A DNA stretch of 64,000 nucleotides from Flavobacterium restrictum. Lineage in GTDB: Bacteria > Bacteroidota > Bacteroidia > Flavobacteriales > Flavobacteriaceae. Below are positions 45,822-54,495 of the stretch, piece after piece. The notes beneath the pieces were generated by a model. It saw only the letters and a program-made list of their open reading frames with translations. It searched no databases and was not told where the DNA came from. Position 1 is the stretch's first letter, and each line of letters begins with the position of its first letter. Position numbers and translations under genes: made by a program. The stretch is from assembly GCF_007097245.1 (NCBI RefSeq), contig NZ_VJZT01000007.1:1-64000 (forward strand), written 5' to 3'.

Positions 45822-46517
45822 CTATATTCTATTGTTTATTATCTTAAAAAACAACTCTTTATAGGTTTCGGAAATTGGGATTATCTGATTCGAAACTTTA
45901 ATTCTCATCCGTTCAATAGAATCTATTTTGTTAATTCCAACCATATAGGATTTATGCACTCTACAAACCAAATTCGAAGGGATAATTTGTTCCAATTCGC
46001 TAAAGTTTTGTAGCGTCATAATCCTTTTATTTGCGGTGTGAATTCGACGATAATCCCGCATTCCTTCTATAAATAATATGTCACTCACATTTATTTTCTC
46101 TAGCCGATTTTCGGTCTTTACAAAAATAAAATCTAATGGTACATTCGGAGGATTTTGGTTGCTATTTTCTTGTGCTTTGTTTACCGCTTTTAAGAATCTA
46201 TCGAATGTAAAGGGTTTTAATAAATAGTCGGTGACATTGAGTTCGTAGCCTTTTATAGCATATTCTTGATAGGCTGTGGTTATGATAACCTGACTGTCAA
46301 TTTTAGAACTTTCCAGCAATTCTATTCCAGACAATTCATCCATATTAATGTCTAAAAAAAGTAAATCGACTTTATTAGCTTTTAAATAAGCCAACCCATC
46401 AAGTGCATTTTCAAACGTGCCACACAAATTCAAAAAAGGAATTTTACTAACAAAACTCTTGGTTCTTTCTAGCGCCAAGGGTTCGTCTTCGATTATAATA
46501 CAAGAATATTTATCCAT
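45822..46517 (-). CDS. LytTR-family response regulator
   Basis: A 231-residue two-component regulator. Receiver domain (about 1-120) with acidic pocket IIEDEP, phospho-acceptor in LLFLDINMDELSG and the lysine in YLLKPFTFDRF. LytTR DNA-binding domain (about 135-231): FVKTENRLEKINVSDILFIE, MRDYRRIH, FSELEQIIP and RVHKSYMVGI. Its start overlaps the kinase gene by 8 bp. Likely activates the adjacent peptidase/receptor genes through the repeats at 45777-45806. Confidence 0.93.
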   Translation of the reverse strand: MDKYSCIIIEDEPLALERTKSFVSKIPFLNLCGTFENALDGLAYLKANKVDLLFLDINMDELSGIELLESSKIDSQVIITTAYQEYAIKGYELNVTDYLLKPFTFDRFLKAVNKAQENSNQNPPNVPLDFIFVKTENRLEKINVSDILFIEGMRDYRRIHTANKRIMTLQNFSELEQIIPSNLVCRVHKSYMVGINKIDSIERMRIKVSNQIIPISETYKELFFKIINNRI

Positions 46518-47577
46518 TTTTGATTGTTAATTTTACACTGTACAAGTTAATTTGTTTGTCAATTTCTAATTGATGTTGCTCCGGATAGATCAAATGTAAT
46601 CGTTTTTGTATAAGACCATTACCTAAACCATTGCTTTCTTGAATCACTTTTCGATTGGAATCGAACTTGTTTTTACATACAAATAGGATGTTTCCTTTGT
46701 TAATAAAGAGCTGAACCGTAATCGCATTGTCAATTTTTTTGTTGGTGCTGTGCTTGAAAGCATTTTCAATAAAGGGAATAAAAACCATTGGCGCAATAGA
46801 TATGTTGGCTGGATTGCCTATTACTTCAAAGCTAACATAGTTTACATTTGCCGTTCTAATTTTTTGTAATTCGATGTATTTCTCTATGTATTCAATCTCT
46901 TTTTTAAGTAAAATTTCATCTGTTTTCGTTTCGTAAAGCATAAATCGCAAAATATCAGAAAGCTTGTTTAAATAATTGGATGCTTCGGTTGCGTCTTTTA
47001 AAATCAATACATCGATGTTATTGAGCGTATTAAATAAAAAATGAGGATCCAACTGGGATTTTATCAATGCCATTTCGGTCTCGTGATTTTTTTGTTTCAG
47101 CTCTTCTTTTAATTTTATTTCGTTAAACCAAGTGATAAAACCTTTAATAATTAATGCCGCTAAACCAGCTATTGAAGCGATAAAACTCATAAACAGTATG
47201 GTTCTTACAGCAGTAGATCTTCCGTTTATACCACCTTTATCCATGTCAATCAATTGCCCCGATTCAATTAAATATCGCATCAGAATATAGGCTATTGTCG
47301 AAGCAAGAATTGAAAGTAATACCCCAAAAATAAAAGAAAAGAAAAACTTTTTTTGTTGGAGGTATTTTGGAAAAACGATAAAATAGCAACCATAAAATGT
47401 TAGGAATGAAGGCAAAAATGCAAACAAAAATAGCGATTTGAAGGCATTCAAAACTCTAGCAGTTTGATCAATTGCAGGATTACTGCTTCTGTAAAAAATT
47501 GCTAATAGGATCCCTATTAATAGCAAATAGCACAGCCAAAAACCAATATGCAACAAAATAACGATTGATTTTTTCAT
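46510..47577 (-). CDS. LytS/YpdA-type sensor histidine kinase (His_kinase family)
   Basis: A 355-residue membrane kinase with four hydrophobic segments (about 5-28, 45-70, 78-100, 125-150) and no large periplasmic domain, so it probably senses within the membrane. The His_kinase motif KSQLDPHFLFNTLNNIDVLI carries the phosphorylated His; the HATPase region has VFIPFIENAFKHS and GNGLGNGL-like SNGLGNGLIQKRL. Co-translated with the LytTR regulator. A perfect -7 element TAAATTTG (47590-47583) sits just before the start codon. Confidence 0.92.
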   Translation of the reverse strand: MKKSIVILLHIGFWLCYLLLIGILLAIFYRSSNPAIDQTARVLNAFKSLFLFAFLPSFLTFYGCYFIVFPKYLQQKKFFFSFIFGVLLSILASTIAYILMRYLIESGQLIDMDKGGINGRSTAVRTILFMSFIASIAGLAALIIKGFITWFNEIKLKEELKQKNHETEMALIKSQLDPHFLFNTLNNIDVLILKDATEASNYLNKLSDILRFMLYETKTDEILLKKEIEYIEKYIELQKIRTANVNYVSFEVIGNPANISIAPMVFIPFIENAFKHSTNKKIDNAITVQLFINKGNILFVCKNKFDSNRKVIQESNGLGNGLIQKRLHLIYPEQHQLEIDKQINLYSVKLTIKNG

Positions 47578-47950
47578 AACTTCAAATTTAGGGATTTAGA
47601 AAGACAAAATTCGAAGATTTTACAATCATTAAAAAATATAGTATTCCAACTGGCGATATATGTCTGCAAGATTGGGAAAAAGTTATACAGATGCTAAATG
47701 AAAAGTCACTTATTGGATTGTTGTGATGTAAATTTATTTTTGTTTACTCTCGTTTGTTGGCACAGTTTGCTTCCCGAAAGCTTTCGGGATTGCTATTCCA
47801 ACAAGAGATATTTAGTGCATATCCTAGCGATTTGGGTTCGTCTTGAAGCTCTTTCCAGTTGTAGTTATACTTGTAAGCTTTTACAAAGTTGCTATTGTGT
47901 AATAAGAACATCCATTTCTCTAAATCCTAACGATTAAAACGTGATGTTTT
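47578..47950. other. Gene-poor region upstream of the kinase gene
   Basis: Contains the lytS-type promoter, a LytTR half-site (47662-47670) and an 18-bp palindrome (47772-47789). A 55-codon minus-strand frame (47744-47911) has coding-like wording (AYKYNYNWKELQDEPKSLGY) and ends shortly after crossing the palindrome, possibly a gene remnant. No confident gene. Confidence 0.4.
47772..47789. repeat. 18-bp perfect palindrome TCCCGAAAGCTTTCGGGA
   Basis: Perfectly self-complementary. A near-identical version (TCCCGAAAGTTTTCGGGA) occurs at 55244-55261, again near a promoter. I recall this motif as frequent in Flavobacterium genomes; copy number is not known from this window. Confidence 0.7.
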
Positions 47951-48121
47951 TCATTTAGAAATATTATTATTTCTAGTATAATAAGCAATCATTGCCTGAA
48001 AAAATTTACTGATAGACAAAGCGCCTAATACTTGAATAAAACATTCAAAAGCTTTCTTTCCTCTTTTTGGAAATGCCATAACCATTGATGTTAGTATCAG
48101 AATAAATTCAAAACTATTCAT
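47951..48121 (-). CDS. Small hydrophobic protein, unknown
   Basis: A 56-residue ORF from the ATG at 48121 (MNSFEFILILTSMVMAFPKR). One hydrophobic segment (about 4-15) is followed by a basic GKKAFECF stretch and an amphipathic tail. A perfect minus-strand -7 element TACCTTTG (48220-48213) lies about 90 bp upstream, which supports transcription. I recognise no family. It could be a small membrane protein or a chance ORF in a gene-poor stretch. Confidence 0.4.
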   Translation of the reverse strand: MNSFEFILILTSMVMAFPKRGKKAFECFIQVLGALSISKFFQAMIAYYTRNNNISK

Positions 48122-48154
48122 AATTATTTTTTTTAAATTATATATCACTCGTTT

Positions 48155-48364
48155 ACAAATTGAAGAATCATTTACTTTATTAATGGTTAAAACATTTAAC
48201 TTTTCTCCTTTGCAAAGGTAATTTTGGGCTTTAAAATAAAATAGGACACAAAATTTCCATCTGTAAATTGAAGAATCTTTATATAAATTGCGGGTTACAT
48301 TATGTAACTTTCTTATATGCTAAAGTAATTTTGAGGCTTAAAATAGAAAAGGACATAAAATTTC
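48155..48364. repeat. Imperfect direct repeat, two units of about 100 bp
   Basis: Unit A (48155-48257) and unit B (48264-48364) share AAATTGAAGAATC at the start, AGTAATTTTG/AGGTAATTTTG in the middle and GGACA(C/T)AAAATTTC at the end, with a period of 107-108 bp. Unit A carries the -7 element for the small ORF; in unit B the same place is mutated. It looks like an old tandem duplication of a promoter region. Confidence 0.65.
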
Positions 48365-48927
48365 AGAGTATTGAAAAATAAAAAAAGCAACAAATCAAAT
48401 ACTTATGATTTATTACTTCATTCTTAAAAGTTGAGATTGTAGATTTTATAGGGGTTGCGAGGGGGACAAATCGGGCAAAAATTTTTTGTCTTTTTTGAAA
48501 ACTCACAATGGGTATAAACTAAAAAACCTATCAAACTAATGATAGGTTTTGATACAATGTTTTTAAATCCGTGCATTGAAAATCAATTATTTTTTTCTGA
48601 ACTTTTGGACGGTTTCAACGAGGGTGTATTACCTTGTGTACATTTGTTGTCAAGCTGACGTTGGTCTGGTTTCCCCGATTGCTCGGATTTAAAATAAATC
48701 TTATCGTTTACTGATAGCGCAGAAATTTTTTATGTGCCCGTTCCAACAGTAAACTAAAATAAATCTACTTTAAAACACTTTCTTTAAACGCAAAAAAAAT
48801 AATCTCTTTTCTGGAGTTAGTTTTTTGTTTTGCGTTGCTCTTATTTTTGGTTCCAATCGCAATAGACTATTGTTTTCTAATGCTAGGATTAGTAATCAAC
48901 TGAATTTGATTTTTTTTTTTAAACTAA
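48365..48927. other. Noncoding stretch
   Basis: No ORF with coding character on either strand. One hairpin, AAACCTATCA/TGATAGGTTT (48525-48550), could be a terminator. The more GC-rich part at 48600-48720 may be a relic of a former gene or repeat; nothing in it is recognisable. Confidence 0.4.
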
Positions 48928-48960
48928 AAAACCCTCAAACAATTGCTGTTTAAGGGTTTA
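48928..48960 (-). terminator. Terminator of tRNA-Met
   Basis: A hairpin with outer stem AAACCCT/AGGGTTT and inner CAAACA/TGTTTA around ATTGC; on the minus strand followed by TTTTTAGTTT. Almost the same sequence as the terminator at 39964. Confidence 0.8.
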
Positions 48961-48966
48961 TTTTTG

Positions 48967-49040
48967 TAGCGAAGACGGGAGTTGAACCCGTGACCTCAGG
49001 GTTATGAATCCTGCGCTCTAACCGACTGAGCTACCTCGCC
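48967..49040 (-). tRNA. tRNA-Met (anticodon CAT), elongator type
   Basis: A 74-nt cloverleaf on the minus strand: acceptor GGCGAGG/CTTCGCT, D arm GCTC..GAGC, anticodon loop TTCATAA and T arm with GGTTCAACTCC. It lacks the three G:C pairs at the end of the anticodon stem that mark the initiator. A CAT anticodon could also be tRNA-Ile with lysidine, but the body matches elongator Met. CCA is not encoded. Confidence 0.92.
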
Positions 49041-49193
49041 ATAATCAAGACAATTACTGTCTCTGATTGCGGGTGCAAATATAAAAATAATATTAGAGTT
49101 GGCAAGCAAATTTAAAGAAAAAAAAATATTTTTATAAATCCTTTTTTTTAGTAATAATAAGCTCTATATTTCACAAAAAATTAAAGGCAGCTC

Positions 49194-49586
49194 ATGGATT
49201 TAAAAATACGGTACGAAATTGAATTTCCTATAAATTCTTCTCCACAATTATTATATCAATATATTTCTACTCCTTCTGGTTTGTCGGAGTGGTTTGCAGA
49301 TAATGTGAACTCACGTGGTGAGTTTTTTACTTTTATTTGGAATGATTCCGAAGAAAAAGCAAGACTTGCTTCCAAAAAAACAGGCGAAAAAGTAAAGTTT
49401 AAATGGGTTGATGAAAACAATAAGGATACCGAATATTTTTTTGAATTGCATATTTTAGAAGATGAGTTAACCAAAGACGTTTCGTTGATGGTTGTTGATT
49501 TTGCCTACGATGAAGAAGTTACTGAAGCCAAACAGCTTTGGGAAAATCAGGTTTCAGATTTAAAACATCTAATTGGTTCCGTATAA
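49194..49586 (+). CDS. START-like (SRPBCC/AHSA1-type) domain protein
   Basis: A 130-residue cytoplasmic protein. The N-terminal strand IRYEIEFPINSSPQLLYQYI and the STPSGLSEWFADNV loop are typical of the activator-of-Hsp90-like SRPBCC fold; the C-terminal long helix is ETEAKQLW-like (VTEAKQLWENQVSDLKHLIG). It contains one hydrophobic-ligand cavity fold and no catalytic signature. It lies 56 bp before an aminotransferase gene and could be co-transcribed with it. Confidence 0.82.
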   Translation: MDLKIRYEIEFPINSSPQLLYQYISTPSGLSEWFADNVNSRGEFFTFIWNDSEEKARLASKKTGEKVKFKWVDENNKDTEYFFELHILEDELTKDVSLMVVDFAYDEEVTEAKQLWENQVSDLKHLIGSV

Positions 49587-49642
49587 CGGTATTTCTATTT
49601 TATAACTTATATTTGCCCTAAACTAAATTTAGGGCTTTTTTT

Positions 49643-50479
49643 ATGATAAATTGCAACGGAACAATAGTGTCTCAAGAATCGGATATTTTACATTCAAACC
49701 GCGCTTTTTTGTATGGTGACGGTGTTTTTGAAACAGTAAAAATAGTTAACAATACCATTTTGTTTTTAGAAGACCATTATTTTAGGTTAATGGCTGCTAT
49801 GCGTGTGGTACGAATGGAAATTCCAATGAATTTTACCATGGAATACCTGGAGGAACAAATTCTTTTGACGGCGCAACATAATTCGTGTATGGCATCGGCT
49901 AGAGGTAGAATTACGGTGTATCGCAATGATGGCGGATTCTATTTGCCAGCGACCAATACGGTTTCTTTTTTGATTCAAACTCAAGCTCTTGCTACTACAG
50001 CTTATTTTTTAGAAAAAAAGAAATATGAAGTGGATTTGTACAAGGATTTTTATGTAACCAAGCAATTGCTTTCGTCCATTAAAACGACTAATAAAATGAT
50101 TAATACCATTGGAAGTATTTTTGCTGACGAAAATGGTTTAGACAATTGTATTTTGTTGAATGATAGCAAAAATGTTGTTGAGGCCTTGCAAGGAAATATT
50201 TTTATGCGCACAAGCAATTCCTTAATCACGCCGCCAGTTTCCGAAGGTTGTTTGAATGGGGTTATGAGAAGGCAAATTTTGGCTTTGGCCAAAAAACATA
50301 CTTCGCTTGAAGTTATCGAGGCAATAATCTCTCCTTTTGATTTACAAAAAGCAGATGAATTGTTTATTACCAATGTGATAAAAGGCATACAACCCATTAC
50401 GCATTATCGTAAAAAAACATTCGAAACCACTACGGCAGATGCGTTGTTGGAGCAATTGAATGCTAGTATCGCTTTTTAA
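49643..50479 (+). CDS. Class IV (PLP-dependent) aminotransferase family protein
   Basis: A 278-residue fold-type IV enzyme (branched-chain aminotransferase/aminodeoxychorismate lyase family). FLYGDGVFETVKIVNNTILFLEDHYFRL is the family N-terminus and the PLP lysine sits in SIKTTNKMINTIGSIFA. EALQGNIFMRTSNSLITPPV and GVMRRQILALAKK complete the cofactor domain. Substrate (4-amino-4-deoxychorismate or branched-chain amino acids) cannot be decided by eye. Its last 4 bases overlap the end of convergent yqgE. Confidence 0.87.
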   Translation: MINCNGTIVSQESDILHSNRAFLYGDGVFETVKIVNNTILFLEDHYFRLMAAMRVVRMEIPMNFTMEYLEEQILLTAQHNSCMASARGRITVYRNDGGFYLPATNTVSFLIQTQALATTAYFLEKKKYEVDLYKDFYVTKQLLSSIKTTNKMINTIGSIFADENGLDNCILLNDSKNVVEALQGNIFMRTSNSLITPPVSEGCLNGVMRRQILALAKKHTSLEVIEAIISPFDLQKADELFITNVIKGIQPITHYRKKTFETTTADALLEQLNASIAF

Positions 50480-51036
50480 TTCAAATACGGATTTTCGGGT
50501 GCATTAGACCAAATAAGATAGTCGCCACCGAGTTCCATTATTTGTTCTTTCCAGAAATGAGTGGTCGATTTGCCTATGATTTTATTATCATAGCTGTTTT
50601 TGGTAATAATCCAAGAGTTGCCTTGCATTTCTGTTTCGAGTTGGTTTTCGTCCCAACCGGTGTATCCTAGAAAGAAACGAATGTTTTCTTTGCCAATTTC
50701 ACCATTATTAATGAGTTCTTTGGTTGATTCAAAATCGCCTCCCCAATAAATTCCATTAGAAATTTCGATACTGTTTGGTATTAATTCAGGAATATTGTGG
50801 ATGAAATATAAATTATCTTGCTCAACTGGTCCACCATTGTATATCTTAAAACTAGATTCAATTTCAGGAATTAAATCGTTGATGGTATATTTCAAAGGTT
50901 TATTGATGATAAAGCCTATTGAGCCTTCAGCATTATGATCGGCTAATAAAATTACAGATCTATTGAATGATAAATCTCCAATTATAGAAGGCTCTGCTAT
51001 AAGAAGATGTCCTTTTTTTAATTTTTCTGAAATCAT
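50476..51036 (-). CDS. YqgE/AlgH family protein
   Basis: A 186-residue protein with the family landmarks KGHLLIAEPSIIGDLSFNRS, LLADHNAEGSIGFIINKPL, YNGGPVEQDNLYFIHN and FFLGYTGWDENQLETEM. A conserved cytoplasmic protein of poorly known function (UPF0301). It converges on the aminotransferase gene with a 4-bp overlap. Confidence 0.93.
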   Translation of the reverse strand: MISEKLKKGHLLIAEPSIIGDLSFNRSVILLADHNAEGSIGFIINKPLKYTINDLIPEIESSFKIYNGGPVEQDNLYFIHNIPELIPNSIEISNGIYWGGDFESTKELINNGEIGKENIRFFLGYTGWDENQLETEMQGNSWIITKNSYDNKIIGKSTTHFWKEQIMELGGDYLIWSNAPENPYLN

Positions 51037-51109
51037 ACGGCTCTATTTTTTATTAAATTTAGCGATATTTTTTTTAATCTACCAAATAAAATCGTTTAAA
51101 TGCAAAAAA

Positions 51110-51131
51110 AAACCTTCCGTGAGGAAGGTTT
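51110..51131 (-). terminator. Terminator of the HU gene
   Basis: AAACCTTCC/GGAAGGTTT stem with a GTGA loop, followed on the minus strand by nine T, 24 bp past the stop codon. Confidence 0.88.
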
Positions 51132-51154
51132 AATTTATAGTATAGCAAACTGGA

Positions 51155-51427
51155 TTAGTTTACAGCTCCTTCTAAATCTGCACCGGCTTTGAATTTTACC
51201 ACATTTTTAGCTGCGATTTGAATTGTATTTCCTGTTTGAGGGTTTCTACCATCTCTTGCAGCTCTTGCTGAAACTGACCAAGATCCAAAACCTACTAAAG
51301 ATACTTTTCCACCTTTTTTCAAAGTGCCACCTACATTTCCTAAAAATGATTCTAAAGCTAATTTTGCAGCAGCTTTTGTAATTCCTGCATCAGCAGCGAT
51401 AGCGTCGATTAATTCTGATTTGTTCAT
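51155..51427 (-). CDS. HU family DNA-binding protein
   Basis: A 90-residue nucleoid protein: MNKSELIDAIAADAGITKAA (dimerisation helices), GFGSWSVSARAARDGRNPQT, which is the DNA-binding arm with the usual R-x-GRNPxTG, and a KFKAGADL end. A single-gene unit with an ideal promoter and a strong terminator, fitting high expression. Confidence 0.96.
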   Translation of the reverse strand: MNKSELIDAIAADAGITKAAAKLALESFLGNVGGTLKKGGKVSLVGFGSWSVSARAARDGRNPQTGNTIQIAAKNVVKFKAGADLEGAVN

Positions 51428-51467
51428 AATAATAGTTATTAATTGTTGGTTAAAAATTGTTAATAGA

Positions 51468-51497
51468 CAAATTTAATGGGAAATCCGTTCCTTGCAA
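51468..51497 (-). promoter_or_regulatory. Promoter of the HU gene
   Basis: On the minus strand: TTG (51497-51495), a 19-bp spacer, then TAAATTTG (51475-51468). Both elements and spacing match the Bacteroidota consensus. Confidence 0.75.
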
Positions 51498-51573
51498 GCG
51501 TTTTTGTTATTTTTAGCTGGTTTTGTTGATAACTTGTTTTATTTGTTCATAAAACCATGAATTTTCATTCAAA

Positions 51574-51596
51574 AAACACGATTAACTCCCGTGTTT
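51574..51596 (-). terminator. Terminator of recQ-fmt
   Basis: AAACACG/CGTGTTT stem, 9-nt loop, then TTTT on the minus strand, directly after the fmt stop codon. Confidence 0.7.
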
Positions 51597-51603
51597 CCTA
51601 CTG

Positions 51604-52551
51604 TTAATGCGCTTTTGCTTGGGGTGTAAAAGTGACTCCATTTAATAATTCGGATGTTGTCATTCTCTTTTTTCCAGGGAATTGTAAACTCAACACCTGA
51701 ATAAATCCGTTTTCAACTGCTATTTTAATTTCTTTTTTGGTACAAAAAAGACTTCCAATTGCTAGTTCGTGGGGTTCTAAAACTAGTATGGCGGCATATA
51801 TTTTGACCGCAAATTCCTGCTCTTTATCGGTAATATAACACCAAGCTGCCGGATACGGACTCAATCCTCGAATCAAATTGTAAATTGTAGTCGCCGATTT
51901 TGTCCAGTCGATTTTGCAATTTTCTTTATTTAATTTAAAGGCCGTTTTAATATCGGGCGTATCGTTTTGAATGGTGGTGGTTGCTTTTTTGTTTTCGATT
52001 AGGGTTAGCGTTTCTAGCACGGTTTGACTTCCTAAAAGCATCAATCGATCGTGAAGTGAACCTGCATCTTCGGTCGCGTCAATAGTTATTTTGGAACTCA
52101 AAATCATAGCTCCCGTATCAATTTTGTCATCGATAAAAAATGTGGTAACTCCGGTAGTGGTTTCTCCATTGATAATAGCCCAATTTATAGGAGCTGCTCC
52201 ACGATAATCAGGAAGTAGCGACGCGTGTAAATTGAAGGTGCCCAATGCGGGCATTGCCCACACTACTTTGGGCAACATTCTAAAGGCTACAACAATTTGT
52301 AAATTGGCATTTAATGCTTTTAATTCAGTCAAAAAAACCTCGTCTTTTAAATTAGTAGGTTGTAATAAGGGGAGGTTGTTTGCTAATGCGTAGTCCTTTA
52401 CTGCCGAAAATTTTATTTTTTGACCACGTCCAGCTGGTTTGTCTGCAGCTGTAATTACTCCTACTATAGTATAGTTTTTTTGGATTAAAGTATCGAGAAT
52501 TCCCACTGCAAAATCTGGGGTTCCCATGAATATAATTCGTAATTTTTCCAT
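51604..52551 (-). CDS. fmt: Methionyl-tRNA formyltransferase
   Basis: A 315-residue enzyme that formylates initiator Met-tRNA. IIFMGTPDFAVGILDTL at the N-terminus, the folate/catalytic motif FNLHASLLPDYRGAAPINWA with the Asn/His pair, and FFIDDKIDTGAMI are diagnostic, followed by the C-terminal OB-like domain (AVENGFIQVLSLQFPGKKRM). It shares one base with the recQ stop codon (TAATG), so translation is coupled. Confidence 0.96.
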   Translation of the reverse strand: MEKLRIIFMGTPDFAVGILDTLIQKNYTIVGVITAADKPAGRGQKIKFSAVKDYALANNLPLLQPTNLKDEVFLTELKALNANLQIVVAFRMLPKVVWAMPALGTFNLHASLLPDYRGAAPINWAIINGETTTGVTTFFIDDKIDTGAMILSSKITIDATEDAGSLHDRLMLLGSQTVLETLTLIENKKATTTIQNDTPDIKTAFKLNKENCKIDWTKSATTIYNLIRGLSPYPAAWCYITDKEQEFAVKIYAAILVLEPHELAIGSLFCTKKEIKIAVENGFIQVLSLQFPGKKRMTTSELLNGVTFTPQAKAH

Positions 52552-54446
52552 TATGATTTTAGCGTATATTTATTATTAGGTTGTATTATTAGTTTATTAT
52601 TTTCTAATAATTCTTGCAAGACAAAGATAACATCGTCAGCGGTATTCTTGGTGTTATTTTGAATTTCTCTGGAGCTTAAAGCTTCTTTTTCTAAAAGTTC
52701 CAGAATTGTTTTGGTAAGCAAGTTGTAATTGGTTTTTTTAGCCGTTTTAGTTATACAATAGGAGCAAATGCCACAGTTTTTGGTTGCTTTTTCGCCAAAA
52801 TAGTCTAAAATCAAAGTGCTTTTACAAGTCTTTTTTTCATTGATGTAAAAAAGAACAGCATCTAATTGTGCTATTTTTAATCGATTTTGTTTCTCTAAAT
52901 ATTTGGCCACACGGTTAATGGTGCGCTCGTCCTCCCGAACTTCATTAAAAATAATTGTGGCATCATTATTTTTGGCATGATAATCAATGATTTCTTTTTC
53001 TTTTAATCGTGCTAAAACGGCTTGTATTTCGGCTTCTTTATGATTTGATTTTTTGGCAATTAAAGAGAGGTTGAAGGCTGTTTGCATTTCGTAAATTCCG
53101 GGATAGGTTCGCAAAATGGCTAAAATAATTTCCTCATCGTTCGGGTTTAAACTCATATACCGAATCACTTCTTTGGAAGAAATTAAAAATTGTAATGTTA
53201 TTTTTTCTGAAAATTCTTGTGATAAACTCAAAATTCCCTGACGGTCTAAAAACTGAATTGCAGTATAGGTTTTGAGTATTGGGAAACTGTATTTTTGACA
53301 AAAATGATTCAAATTAAAAGTAAACTGCTCGTTAATTCCTTCGCCATAAGCGATTTGGAAATAGGTGCACAGTTTAATATAAATCGTTTTTAAGAAATCT
53401 GTGTTGGGTAAAATAGTCAAAAACTGACTTTTGGCTTGTAGTGCATCCGAGGGACTGGTGAGTAAAACGGCAAATGCTTTTTCGCCATTTCGTCCCGCAC
53501 GTCCTGCTTCTTGGTAATAATTCTCGATGTTCTCGGGGTATTGAATGTGAAGTACCGTTTTTACATTGGCCTTGTCAATTCCCATCCCAAAAGCATTGGT
53601 CGCCACAATAACTTGTGCTTCTTCGTTCATCCAAAGCTGCATGTTTTTGTCTTTTTCTTTTGGCGAAAGCCCACCATGATAATAGGTAGCTTTGAAATTT
53701 AGACTGTTTAATTGAGCCGCAATGTCTAAACAAGATTTTCTATTGCGAACATAAAGTATGGAGGATTCTGGATTTTTTTTTAAAATTTGTTGAATTCGGT
53801 GGAGCTTGTCTTCGACTTCAAAAACCATATAGGCAATGTTATTTCTGGCAAAGGATTGCTGAAAAAATTGTGGTTTTTGCAACTGCAATTGCGCTACAAT
53901 ATCGTCTTTTACTCTTGCGGTTGCTGTGGCTGTCAAGGCCAAAAATGGAATTTTAGGAAAATGCTTTTTCAGTTCCGAAATTTTCAGGTAAGCGGGTCTA
54001 AAGTCATGTCCCCATTGCGATACACAATGCGCCTCGTCGATAGCGATCAAATTAATAGGCAGATTTTTTATACGTTCCAAAATCCAATCCGATTGCAACC
54101 GCTCTGGAGAAAGGTATAAAAACTTGTAATTTCCAAACTGGCAATTGTCCAGTAAATCGATCATTTCCTCGGAGCGTATGCTGCCAGTAAGCGCAACGGC
54201 TTTGATGTCCCGTTTTTGTAAATTGGCAACTTGATCCTTCATCAAGGCGACCAATGGCGAAATGACAAGGCAAATCCCTTCTTGCATCAGAGCTGGAATT
54301 TGAAAACAAATTGATTTTCCGCCGCCTGTTGGCAGCAATGCAAAGGTGTCCTGTCCGCTCAAAACCGAATTGATTATATCGTTTTGTAAAGGTCGGAATG
54401 CGTCGTGTTTCCAGTATTTTTTTAAAATTCCTAATGCCTCTTGCAT
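52551..54446 (-). CDS. recQ: ATP-dependent DNA helicase, RecQ family
   Basis: A 631-residue 3'-5' helicase. Motifs in order: FRPLQNDIINSVLSGQD (motif 0), LLPTGGGKSICFQIPAL (Walker A), IAIDEAHCVSQWGHDFRPAY (Walker B and aromatic loop), LALTATAT, ATNAFGMGIDKANV and YYQEAGRAGRNGE (motif VI). The RecQ-Ct zinc site ends in NCGICSYC. No clear HRDC domain is seen at the C-terminus, so this is a short form. Forms a two-gene unit with fmt. Confidence 0.94.
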   Translation of the reverse strand: MQEALGILKKYWKHDAFRPLQNDIINSVLSGQDTFALLPTGGGKSICFQIPALMQEGICLVISPLVALMKDQVANLQKRDIKAVALTGSIRSEEMIDLLDNCQFGNYKFLYLSPERLQSDWILERIKNLPINLIAIDEAHCVSQWGHDFRPAYLKISELKKHFPKIPFLALTATATARVKDDIVAQLQLQKPQFFQQSFARNNIAYMVFEVEDKLHRIQQILKKNPESSILYVRNRKSCLDIAAQLNSLNFKATYYHGGLSPKEKDKNMQLWMNEEAQVIVATNAFGMGIDKANVKTVLHIQYPENIENYYQEAGRAGRNGEKAFAVLLTSPSDALQAKSQFLTILPNTDFLKTIYIKLCTYFQIAYGEGINEQFTFNLNHFCQKYSFPILKTYTAIQFLDRQGILSLSQEFSEKITLQFLISSKEVIRYMSLNPNDEEIILAILRTYPGIYEMQTAFNLSLIAKKSNHKEAEIQAVLARLKEKEIIDYHAKNNDATIIFNEVREDERTINRVAKYLEKQNRLKIAQLDAVLFYINEKKTCKSTLILDYFGEKATKNCGICSYCITKTAKKTNYNLLTKTILELLEKEALSSREIQNNTKNTADDVIFVLQELLENNKLIIQPNNKYTLKS

Positions 54447-54495
54447 ACAGTACAGTTTGGGTTGGAAGTAGCAATCCTAAATTTGATTTCGTTCC

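Noticed and set aside
47744..47911. 55-codon minus-strand frame with coding-like wording (AYKYNYNWKELQDEPKSLGY)
   Set aside because: No promoter, no recognisable family, and it ends shortly after crossing the palindrome; at most a gene remnant.
47698..47937. 79-codon plus-strand ORF upstream of the kinase gene
   Set aside because: Cysteine-rich, random-looking translation across a palindrome and opposite to the better minus-strand frame; probably a chance ORF.
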